This document shows positions 57,701 through 64,000 of a DNA stretch of 64,000 bases, one piece after another. The DNA is taken from assembly GCA_964030785.1 (NCBI GenBank), contig OZ034973.1, forward strand, positions 1,074,132 through 1,138,131. The letters are read 5' to 3'. Position 1 is the first letter of the stretch, and each line of letters opens with the position of its first letter. Origin of the DNA: Siderastrea siderea (lineage: Eukaryota > Cnidaria > Anthozoa > Scleractinia > Rhizangiidae). The position numbers and the translations under genes were made by a program. Under the pieces are notes generated by a model. That model did not search any database. It worked only from the letters and a program-made list of their open reading frames with translations, and was not told where the DNA came from.

Positions 57701-57837
57701 ACGCTGGCTGAGGTTGATGCAGATGCCGATGCCGACACACTGGTTGAGACGCTTGACGAGGGGGAGGGCAATGCTAAATCACTGAGCAGACTGAATGCAA
57801 TGGGCAGAAATACAAGGAAGGGTGCCTTGATAGTCAT
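36956..57837 (-). CDS. transmembrane mucin-like protein (PTS repeats-EGF-EGF-SEA-TM)
   Basis: Six exons on the minus strand: 57837-50703, 50568-50455, 49832-49719, 49186-48812, 37709-37621 and 37090-36956. Exit phases are 1,1,1,1,0 and agree at every join, which strongly supports one gene. The product has a signal peptide, about 2,300 residues rich in Ser, Thr, Val and Pro, an EGF-type cysteine pair, two EGF domains, a SEA domain, a transmembrane helix and a cytoplasmic tail. Membrane mucins such as vertebrate MUC13 and MUC17 have these parts, there as PTS-EGF-SEA-EGF-TM. By analogy it would be a heavily O-glycosylated cell-surface barrier or sensor protein; this is an inference. The frame stays open at the last donor, so at least one more 3' exon is missing from my model. 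Start chosen at 57837 because the signal peptide begins there. Confidence 0.8.
37621..37709 (-). CDS. mucin exon 5: transmembrane helix
   Basis: 89-bp exon entering in phase 1 and leaving in phase 0. It reads ESSKLETWVIVLIVASIV and then about 14 more Leu/Ile/Val residues: one strongly hydrophobic helix of about 24 residues. Acceptor TTTTAACAACAG, donor GTGAGT. It is separated from the SEA exon by an 11.1-kb intron holding the CACTA element. Confidence 0.8.
37710..38635. other. intron with (ATT)n microsatellite
   Basis: The intron of the mucin gene between exon 5 and the CACTA element has an ATT-rich microsatellite at about 38349-38435. I see no other feature. Confidence 0.6.
38636..39285. 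repeat. left subterminal array, 33-bp period
   Basis: From about 38690 to 39285 a 33-bp unit of the form CAATACTGGGATTTT-TTGTCTCAAATTTTCC repeats about 18 times with drift. Every unit has CCCA...TGGGA pairs. It stays open as an 11-residue repeat frame (38835-39284), but this looks like a by-product of the 33-bp period. The likely role is binding by the element's accessory protein. Confidence 0.8.
39856..43402 (-). CDS. CACTA accessory protein (possible TnpA-like DNA-binding protein)
   Basis: Minus strand, exons about 43402-43275, 42818-42588, 41775-41553, 41221-41147 and 40314-39856, all with GT-AG borders. It starts MASSGSAFDGEIENNKTVEE. Exon 2 has a basic stretch (EEFGRKVPKKRPC), exon 4 a Lys/Arg cluster resembling a nuclear signal (IKKRKKGKK), and exon 5 an acidic Ser/Asp region followed by a compact helical C-terminus (IIIKAVFGRVLSRDD and on) that faintly resembles a BEN domain. 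Exon 3 needs a one-base shift near 41650 to join the next exon, so it may be broken or mis-modelled. The divergent arrangement with the transposase suggests the TnpA role: binding the subterminal repeats. Confidence 0.6.
40563..40590 (+). repeat. poly-C tract
   Basis: About 22 consecutive C within the intron of the accessory gene. A similar tract is at 42078-42093. Confidence 0.9.
43403..43634. promoter_or_regulatory. bidirectional promoter of the CACTA element
   Basis: The 232 bp between the two divergent ATGs include a TTTTCCCGCC E2F-type word near 43501-43510, an ATTGG near 43493 and CCATTGGCTG near 43561 (CCAAT-type). No TATA box is placed convincingly for either gene. The function is an inference from gene layout. 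Confidence 0.5.
43635..47413 (+). pseudogene. TNP2-like CACTA transposase, frameshifted
   Basis: Exon 1 starts at ATG 43635 (MAAGGSSSEIQTTAVPWSRD) and runs to a GTATGA donor after 46043. Exon 2 is 46604-47413, in phase 0. Cys-rich N-terminal zinc-like motifs (HCKCWNCRGRAVH) come first. Later there is the TNP2 core: FGPFLEPLMNDLSNGF, a VRVLLLCWTADHPGQ segment with a conserved Asp, CGCRRCK, and DVLQHTVIDIFHT, which corresponds to the DxxH box of these transposases. Three one-base frame changes are needed, near 44120-44186, 44440-44465 (at AGAAAAT) and 45340-45355 (in ATATATAT). It would cut and rejoin the element ends if intact. The intron holds a MITE. Confidence 0.75.
46358..46545. mobile_element. 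foldback MITE in transposase intron
   Basis: The left arm ATACACCTTGTTTGCCCCCC and the right arm GGGGGGCAAACAAGGTGTAT are near-perfect inverted copies within a roughly 190-bp palindromic element. Non-coding. Confidence 0.75.
47414..47930. other. 3' flank of transposase gene within the CACTA element
   Basis: AT-rich non-coding sequence. AATAAA-type words (such as AAATAAATCAC near 47807) could serve polyadenylation. No gene is visible. Confidence 0.4.
47930..48724. repeat. right subterminal array, 42-bp palindromic units
   Basis: From about 48090 to 48560 a 42-bp unit repeats about 11 times. Each unit holds ATTCCCATATTATTC, a short spacer and GGGAATAATATGGGAA, so each can fold into a hairpin of about 14 bp. 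Irregular related units extend to 47930 and 48724. Both strands stay open through the array (14-residue periods), which I take as a by-product. Likely protein-binding sites for transposition. Confidence 0.85.
48725..48780 (+). repeat. (ATT)n microsatellite
   Basis: About 55 bp of ATT repeat directly outside the right end of the CACTA element; it may have been the insertion target. Confidence 0.9.
48812..49186 (-). CDS. mucin exon 4: SEA domain
   Basis: 375-bp phase 1-1 exon. It starts EKPKRTFSVTVTITRR, continues with an Ile/Val-rich stretch, and contains FFPGSVGVDYDLVFEP. SEA domains fold around a G-S-V-V-V loop that self-cleaves between Gly and Ser; GSVGV fits this pattern. Asn-X-Ser/Thr sites follow (NVTNNS and NGTKE), then a Thr-rich linker to the membrane. 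Domain call by motif; no profile search was run. Confidence 0.75.
49187..49718. other. mucin intron with (CTTA)n
   Basis: The intron between the SEA and EGF exons includes (CTTA)n at 49361-49385. No other feature is seen. Confidence 0.6.
49719..49832 (-). CDS. mucin exon 3: EGF domain
   Basis: 114-bp phase 1-1 exon encoding ACNPNPCLNGGTCTKEDQSF, then CIC and GKNCEE, a complete non-calcium EGF domain. Acceptor AATTTCAG, donor GTGAGA. The paralogous exon is at 16784-16897. Confidence 0.88.
50455..50568 (-). CDS. mucin exon 2: calcium-binding-type EGF domain
   Basis: 114-bp phase 1-1 exon. With the first base from exon 1 it reads NINDCENVNCSGRGQC, then FACQC and a last Cys before QEG, six cysteines in all. 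The N-I-N-D-C start resembles the calcium-binding EGF pattern (D/N-x-D/N-E/D-C). Acceptor TTTTTTTTCAG, donor GTACAG. Confidence 0.85.
50703..57837 (-). CDS. mucin exon 1: signal peptide and giant Ser/Thr repeat
   Basis: The first residues MTIKAPFLVFLPIAFSLLSD form a good signal peptide. The repeat region follows, made of about 46-residue blocks such as SVSTSISTSTSPSVSPSVST, grouped in 306-residue (918-bp) higher-order units. Ser, Thr, Val and Pro dominate, with Arg or Gln at fixed places, so dense O-glycosylation is expected. The exon ends with FPSCAPGFTGLNCST, an EGF-like cysteine pair, at a GTAAGC donor (50702-50697). A pyrimidine-rich acceptor near 57919 suggests that a 5' non-coding exon precedes it. 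Confidence 0.85.
50930..57520 (-). repeat. 918-bp higher-order repeat array
   Basis: A landmark segment (GGAGGTCGAAACACTAGCTG on the plus strand) recurs at 51683, 52739, 53657, 54575, 55493, 56411 and 57329. Spacings are 1056, 918, 918, 918, 918 and 918 bp. The odd unit has one extra 138-bp block. Each unit contains about six 138-bp blocks plus a 90-bp one. Units differ by only a handful of substitutions. All periods are multiples of three, so the frame is kept. Confidence 0.9.
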
Positions 57838-60038
57838 AGCTGGGGATATGTGTCACAATGACTGTGTGAAGAACGTCCACTTCTTGAATCTCGTACTTTG
57901 GCTGCTTAGGCTAATGAGCTACCTGCGAGAAGAAATTGAAATACAAGAAAACAGTTAAGTAATAAGTAACCACAAAGTGGTCTTATTTAGAGAAGCCACA
58001 GTTTGATATCCGTGAATGTCAACAGATTAAAGAGTAGTTATTAAAAATCGATTATGCTTAATAGTAGTCATCTCGGATATTTGACTCCGTTCAAAATTTA
58101 ACTTAAACTTTGATTATTCTTGTTTAGCTCTTTGTCATCCTGCACTGATTGAGTTAACTATATTATTCTACAGACAATAACGTGCCTCATTAATGAAATA
58201 GCAAATCCAAATGGCAAATTAAATCTGAAAAAATATGATCTTTGTCTGTTCAGGTACAAGAAATAACTAACAATTCAGTGAAATTGTGCAGATAACGATT
58301 TCTTGCAATAATAATGTTGGAACCCTGCAACATAGGCCTGATATTTGTTGATATTTAGCAACATATACGTGTTGCAATCCTTGTCAACAAATATTTACGT
58401 TTTTTGATCTAATACTTAGTTTTAACCTTTGGTCGTTGATAAGTGTTTGCGTGAATTTCTGTTAAAAAACACTATCTATAACAATGCGGTATGGTCTTTA
58501 GAACGTAATACTGAGACGGACAAGGCACTTTGTTCCACTTAGAGCTGTTTCTTTTTATGTTAGCTGACCTCAAAACTATTGCATTCAGAGTGATATGATT
58601 TCTAACTTGTGTTTGTCAAAAATTCGTAAGGTTGCCAATTCTCTTCTTATGAAATCAATCGCCTCCGCGTTCTGTGTTTAAATTTCTCTTCAATCTACTA
58701 CTTCTTGGTGAAAATAACAAAAATATTATCACCACTTATTGCACAGGTGAGAGGCAATGTCGTTTCGGTTTTTACCAAAAGACGCTTAAAGAAAAACAAA
58801 AACAAAGGAAACAATCAAGTATAGCCAACGATTGTTGGTCTTTTAAATACGGCAGCTTAAATAACGCAGGACCTCTCCAGAATACATATGGTGTACGGTG
58901 AACGTAACATGTCTTAAAAATTAACATATTGTATGTTGGGTCAGTTAGTGAGCAACATACGTGATAGTCGAGGTTAAGACAACTAAGACATCACTGTTTT
59001 AAGGATTTCAGATAAGATGAAGTCGACAAAGTAGAACGAGGGAATATGCATGTCCGTGTTGATGTATTTTGGACGGTAGTTATGGGAACCAAGTGTTACC
59101 TGTCCAGATAATTTGTAGAAAGTTCCATTTTATTGATAACTTTCCGGACTGGGTCACAATTAAAGAGAATATTCTAAAATTGGACACGTAACCGTGTGGG
59201 CTCGTCAATAAAACGAATTACCGTTAACAGAGCATGGAACGCAGACGGGGATAATTAAAAACATTTTTTTAAATGGCAGTAAAGAATGTCTCCCTGGTAT
59301 TGCGAAGTGATGAATGTTCTGTGGCTGTTGTATCGGGAATGTGGAGATGATGAAACAAAAACGTTTGTGTGTGACGCACACGATGATATCAACTTCAGCA
59401 AATGCGTCCCTTGCGTTTAACCATTAAGTGTTCGACATGCACTAAGAGCGTGGCACCGTAAACTGACGGTTGGCTCTTTCTCTATCGAAAATAGTCAAGA
59501 GCGAAGCAAGATATGTTTCGAACGCTGACCTCGCATTTTTTTACGCAGAAGAAGGTTATAATGGAAGCCACCGAATTTTTCTTTTCTTTCTTTCTTGTTC
59601 GTGTTTTTTTTGTTTTGTTTTGCAACGGAAATGAGGTTCAGTTGGGGCTTTGGTTTTTAAATGTCTTCATCCATTCGCATTGACAATTGGTGGTATTATT
59701 TGCACGACTCTCTTCGCCAATTTGTCGCTAGTGTGATCCCAGTCTGATATAAGTGTCTTCCCTCGCCTCATCACCAATCACAAACCGCAAACCGCACAGC
59801 ACAGTTCAAACTGTGTTAAGTATACCTAGCCTCTGGCCATAAGAAACCAAGCAATATGTCAGGAATACACAGTAGAATTTTCCGGTTTGTTCGCATACTT
59901 TCATTTTAATTCTAAATGATCTACACGTTTCCAAGTCGATACCTTTTGTAGAGTCTCGTATAGATAACAGACATGTCCTAAACAAAGTGGGTATGACTTT
60001 CCACTCGGTATGCTAATTTAAGCTATAGTGTGTCTATA
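57838..60038. other. upstream of mucin exon 1, no further exon placed
   Basis: A pyrimidine-rich acceptor (TTTCTTCTCGCAG, minus) near 57919 probably marks the true start of the exon carrying the ATG. No supported coding region lies in the rest. Confidence 0.45.
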
Positions 60039-61328
60039 GGATGTTACTAAAACGGAGAATGGAGAATGGAGAATGGAGAATGGAGAATGGAGAATGGGGA
60101 ATGGGGAATGGGGAATGGGGAATGGGGAATGGGGAATGGGGAATGGGGAATACCAAAAAATAATTTGGAGTCTGCGCAGTACGGCAAAGAGACGAGGATT
60201 GCACGTGGTAAGCGAACGATGGAAGGTAAGAATATTTATCTGTCAGTTTTTCCCGAGTTTTTGGAATTATTTAGTTTCTGTTAATAAAATTAATCAAAAC
60301 TATTGATTTGTAGGTAATGAGAGAGGCGATAATGTTAAGAATCACGAGGTTATCGTTATCTACAGGTTGGTACAAAAAGATCCGTATCACTTTGAGTACA
60401 GTCGCTTCGAGTGTTAATATAAAAACAACGAGTAAATGTTCTCTGTGTTTTGACGTTTTAGCGACGAACCAGTGACAGAAGATGATTCTATGTTTGCAAC
60501 TGGCCAAAATTCAAAACGTAGAATACGGCATAAAAATGTAAACCGACCGCTGTTGAATTATTAGAGCACTTGCCATCGAATTTTGAATTGATGTTAATGG
60601 CGTTCATATTTGAGTTACAATCTAGATTCATTTACGGTTTGCAGAAAGAACTGAGTGAAGTGACCGCAATATCAAGCTGTTCTTCAATTAAAAAGAAAAT
60701 ACCCCAGAGAAGAAGCATGGAGAATAGCTCAATATTGCAGTGACTTCACTCAGTTCTTTCTGCAAACCATAAATGAATCTAGATTGTGACTCAAATATGA
60801 ACGCCATTAAAATCAATTCAAAATTCGATGGCAAGCGCTGTAATAATTCAGCAGCGGTCGGTTTAAATTTTCAAGCCGTGTTTTACGTTTTCATGCCAGT
60901 TGCAAACATAGAATCATCCTCTGTCACTGGTTCGTCGCTAAAACGTCAAAATACAGAGAACGTTTACTCGTTGGTTTAAATTTTCAAGCCGTATTCTACG
61001 CTCGAACCGACTGTTTGATACGAATCTTTTTGTACCAACCTGTCGATAACGATAACCTCGTGATCCTTAACGTTATCGTCTCTCTCATTACCTGCAAATC
61101 AATAGTTTTGGTTAATTTTTATTAACAGAAACTCAATAATTCCAAAAACTCGGGGAAAACTGACAGAAATATTCTTAAGTTCTCCATCTTTCGCTTACCA
61201 CGTGCAATCCTTGTCTCTTTGCCTACTGCGCAGACTCCAACTTAATTTTTTTGGTATTACCGCTGACTACCATTCCCTATTCCCCATTCCCCATTCCCCA
61301 TTCCCCATTCCTCGTTTTAGTAACATCC
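60039..61328. mobile_element. 1.29-kb foldback transposon with 9-bp target duplication
   Basis: The arms 60039 to about 60674 and about 60732 to 61328 are reverse complements over roughly 600 bp, joined by a spacer of about 60 bp. The ends are GGATGTTACTAAAACG and its inverse. Directly inside each end is a tandem of GGAGAAT/GGGGAAT heptamers, 13 on the left and fewer on the right. Flanks read GTGTCTATA and GTGTTTATA, a 9-bp duplication with one mismatch, as in Mutator-like (MULE) elements. No transposase, so non-autonomous. The superfamily rests on duplication length and long arms only. Confidence 0.8.
60054..60149 (+). repeat. GGRGAAT heptamer tandem repeat
   Basis: Thirteen or so 7-bp units switch from GGAGAAT to GGGGAAT midway. 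The reverse-complement array in the other arm (about 61271-61311) is shorter. Confidence 0.9.
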
Positions 61329-63875
61329 GTGTTTATAGCATATACATCGCAATGAACGTAATAGATGCTAGTCTATTTGGCCACTGCCTTTGCGGAGATA
61401 GAGTTCCTACTGATTACGTAACAAGAGAAACGTTTATATAAGATATATTAAAGGACTATTTAGGACAAGGTTTGAATGAATACATATTTTTAAATCTATT
61501 TGTATATTGTTGGGATATGGATCAATGCATAAACCCACACAAGTTTAACATTCGTTCAGTATAAGTGTGCTTCAGGCTCTGTTTTGACTACGTACGTGCT
61601 AATAGCACATACCAGAGGTAACATCAAAGAAATGGATCACTGAAATTATTCTCCGGGCGGACCTTTCCTTTAACATATATATTTTCATTCCCTTGGCAGA
61701 CTTGGCATTTACATGTATGGCCGTTTACGCATCTCAGTACCCTTTGTTTTAAGATATTTTACCTGAAAAGTGCATCATCGATGTACATGCAAAGGACTAA
61801 ATAATATTATTTTTATGAATAATTGCTCGACGGAATCATTGCAGTTCGAGGTTTACAAGTCAAAAATAAAATTCTCTGCTTCTCTTTCCAAAATCACTGT
61901 CAAAAGAAAGCTGTCATTGCTGGACAATGCAGATACACAACAGACATGCACTTGCCAGAATGAAGAAACAATATTGCAAGTGGAACGTGTATCATAGAAA
62001 ACCAACAGGCGGGAAGGCGACCATTTGACTTCTCTTACACAAAAGCTAGGATAGCTGCGCCATCCTACGAACTACCGGCCTTCAAAACTAAGGCCATTAG
62101 ATCGACAGTCAGCCGCTATAACTGTCAGCCTGGGCATCCGCCTGAAAAAAGCTATTTTTAGAAAAGAAGAAATTGTGAAAATTGTGAAAAAACCTTAGCA
62201 TTTGCTCAGTGTCCAATTTTAAACTCCCTGACGCTTGATTTCTCAAATGGAATGGCGAAGCAACCGGCAGGAATTCAAACTGATGTCCATCGATTTAGAA
62301 GACATCAGGCTACTACCCTACTAATGAATGGCATGTTTCATTTTCTAGTCATCCAGTTGGCGAAGTAGTCGAAAGCTTTTGGATTTGAAATCTCAGTTCA
62401 TTTCGTATTTCAAGTCAACTGTGGTTCTTAGTTTTGAGTCTGTGCTTGAAACCATCTAGTGTGACCATTCACTCTTTCCGGTGAATACTGGTACTTTCCG
62501 GTGGAGGTTTTCGTTTCATTTTTCATTGTTTCATCTTGCATCGATCCTAGCAGCTTTTGGAAATAAAGGGGTTAATATATCCATAGACAAATATTTGTTA
62601 TCTAAACGGTTGCGCCCTACTATACGAAAAGAGCAATAGAAGTTAAAAGAGTTATTATAATATAGGCCTTCTACAATAAGTTGTTTTGACCTCAGATTTG
62701 TTGTCGAAATGATATTAACAAGTGTGTATGACCATTGATTAGTAGCTGGTTTAAAACTCAGTCAATATCAGAGCTAATAAGCAGATCCCTTTTCGATGTA
62801 AACTTTCATTTTTTGCTAAGAATAAGTGAAAAGTAGCGCAAGAAAACAGCGTAACTGAGAAAGTTAGCGCCTTCTTTTCCCATCATTTGAAGCGCAAAAT
62901 ATTTGCCGGCTGCTTTCCGCTGCTAAAAATTAGAGCTAGCTCGCTTTAAGACGTGCATTCTATTCGCTCTATTATTTGTTCAATAATTTAAGACGATAAG
63001 CCAAGAAAAAAGAATAACTTACCTTATGGGTTTTATCACCAGTGTGAATTGCGCCTTCATAATAATTCAATCAAATTACAATCAAATACTCTACTCGGCT
63101 CTGTCGCTCATGAATTAATCTGACGATACAGGAATCTTAACCTTTATGGGCCGGTTATTTAAACAATGTCTAACTGAAACTGCGGCTTAAGACAATGACT
63201 GTACCTCCCAAATCTATTCATAGGCGGGTAAAAGTTATTATTCTCTGTGCTATATGCCTTCTTTACCCTGTTTACTGTAAGCAACGTTGAAATATCGGGG
63301 CTGGCCACTCTGAAATTGGATTAGATCGGGGCCGGCTATTTTTAAAGTTTAAGTAGTGAAAAATATTAAACAATAGTTTCAATCTACCCTTGAGGGATAA
63401 TTTAAATGCTGTCACCTAGCTGTCTGCCAAAGACAATACAGAGATACCTCCTAGAACTCGGCTTTTCTTTGTGAACACTTTTCTTATTACGCAATCACTG
63501 AGGCGCTAACAATCTGAAATAGCCAGAATTATTTTCGCCCCTTTTAAGGTAGAATCGGGAATAAAATACTGCTGGAGTCATAACTTTGCCCACAAAACGA
63601 GATTTAGCATCTTTAGAACCTAATTCCTGACATTTTAGTTTTCAATGCGGCTATCTGATTAACCATATTTTCTGAAAGCCCTTACTTTGCAACAGCATCG
63701 TTTAGAACTGCTGGCTATTGCTAATAAGGGTCAGTAAACACAACGCAATTGGCTCTCCTCTTTAAGCTTCCCACAGTCTATTCGAATAGGAACGTGGCCT
63801 AAATTTCAGCCGTCTCCTCTGCTTACCTCTAAGAGTAAGCGACCAGAAGAGACATAGGAAATGCAAGCTGCGTAA
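61329..63875. other. no coding gene seen; possible 5' non-coding exon
   Basis: A strong minus-strand donor (CATAAG-GTAAGT, exon edge 63023) could end a 5' untranslated exon of the mucin gene, whose next acceptor is near 57919. This rests on one splice site only. Other frames (for example 61770-61997) have no motif. Confidence 0.35.
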
Positions 63876-64000
63876 AGGCCCGTTTACCCATGCGATTTTT
63901 GGTGCAATTTTTGTCGCGCTCTCTAATGCAACTTTTGTCGCAAGTGTAAACTAGCAGCGATTTCGCTGCGATTCCAGTGCAATATTTGCTGCAATTTCCC
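63876..64000 (+). mobile_element. left part of a MITE, cut by the window edge
   Basis: After TAA (63873-63875) the sequence AGGCCCGTTTACCCATGCGA starts a TGCGATTTTTG/GCAATTTTTGTCGC-rich stretch like known simple foldback MITEs ending in a matching inverted GGGCC. The right end lies outside the window, so this cannot be confirmed. Confidence 0.45.

Noticed and set aside
57329..57958. 209-residue Glu/Leu-rich plus-strand ORF
   Set aside because: It is the antisense of the mucin repeat exon; its openness follows from the repeat composition.

Overview
The window reads as nuclear DNA of a cnidarian, most likely an anthozoan such as a stony coral (inference). It is AT-rich and has spliceosomal introns. 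It carries phase-1 EGF exons, a SEA-domain exon, and dense layers of eukaryotic transposons: tyrosine-recombinase (DIRS/PAT) retrotransposon, CACTA/EnSpm, a TTAA-flanked Kolobok-like element, CR1/L2-like LINE ends, tRNA-like SINEs and many MITEs. No species name is claimed.

Layout. 1-14.8 kb holds no host gene I can support. It contains LINE 3' ends, MITEs and a 3.8-kb sequence present twice in the same orientation (5558-9370 and 10228-14011), then a 258-bp near-perfect hairpin (14283-14540). From 15.2 to 29.2 kb on the minus strand lie three exons of a decayed gene: a Ser/Thr/Val-rich repeat exon, an EGF exon and a SEA exon. It carries in-frame stops and a lost splice donor. Its largest intron is filled by a PAT-type DIRS retrotransposon (17425-27325), itself broken by a LINE, a 4.3-kb TTAA element with ~1-kb inverted repeats and a MITE. 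A 3.56-kb DNA transposon (29255-32814) sits just upstream of this pseudogene and may have removed its first exon.

The main host gene runs on the minus strand from 57837 to 36956. It has a signal peptide, about 2,300 residues of Ser/Thr/Pro/Val repeats, an EGF-like cysteine pair, two EGF domains, a SEA domain with a cleavage-type G-S-V motif, one transmembrane helix and a cytoplasmic tail. All five splice junctions agree in phase (1-1-1-1-0). This is the architecture of a transmembrane mucin. The repeat exon consists of nearly identical 918-bp higher-order units. The decayed gene downstream is its tandem paralogue.

The intron between the SEA and transmembrane exons carries a 10,089-bp CACTA/EnSpm-type element (38636-48724). 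It starts CACAG and ends CTGTG. It has 33-bp subterminal repeats on the left, 42-bp palindromic repeats on the right, and two divergent genes in the middle: a TNP2-like transposase and a small accessory protein that may play the TnpA-like role. Both appear frame-damaged. The upstream end has a 1.29-kb foldback element (60039-61328) with a 9-bp target duplication. No prokaryotic features, CRISPR arrays, rRNA genes or intact tRNA genes were seen.
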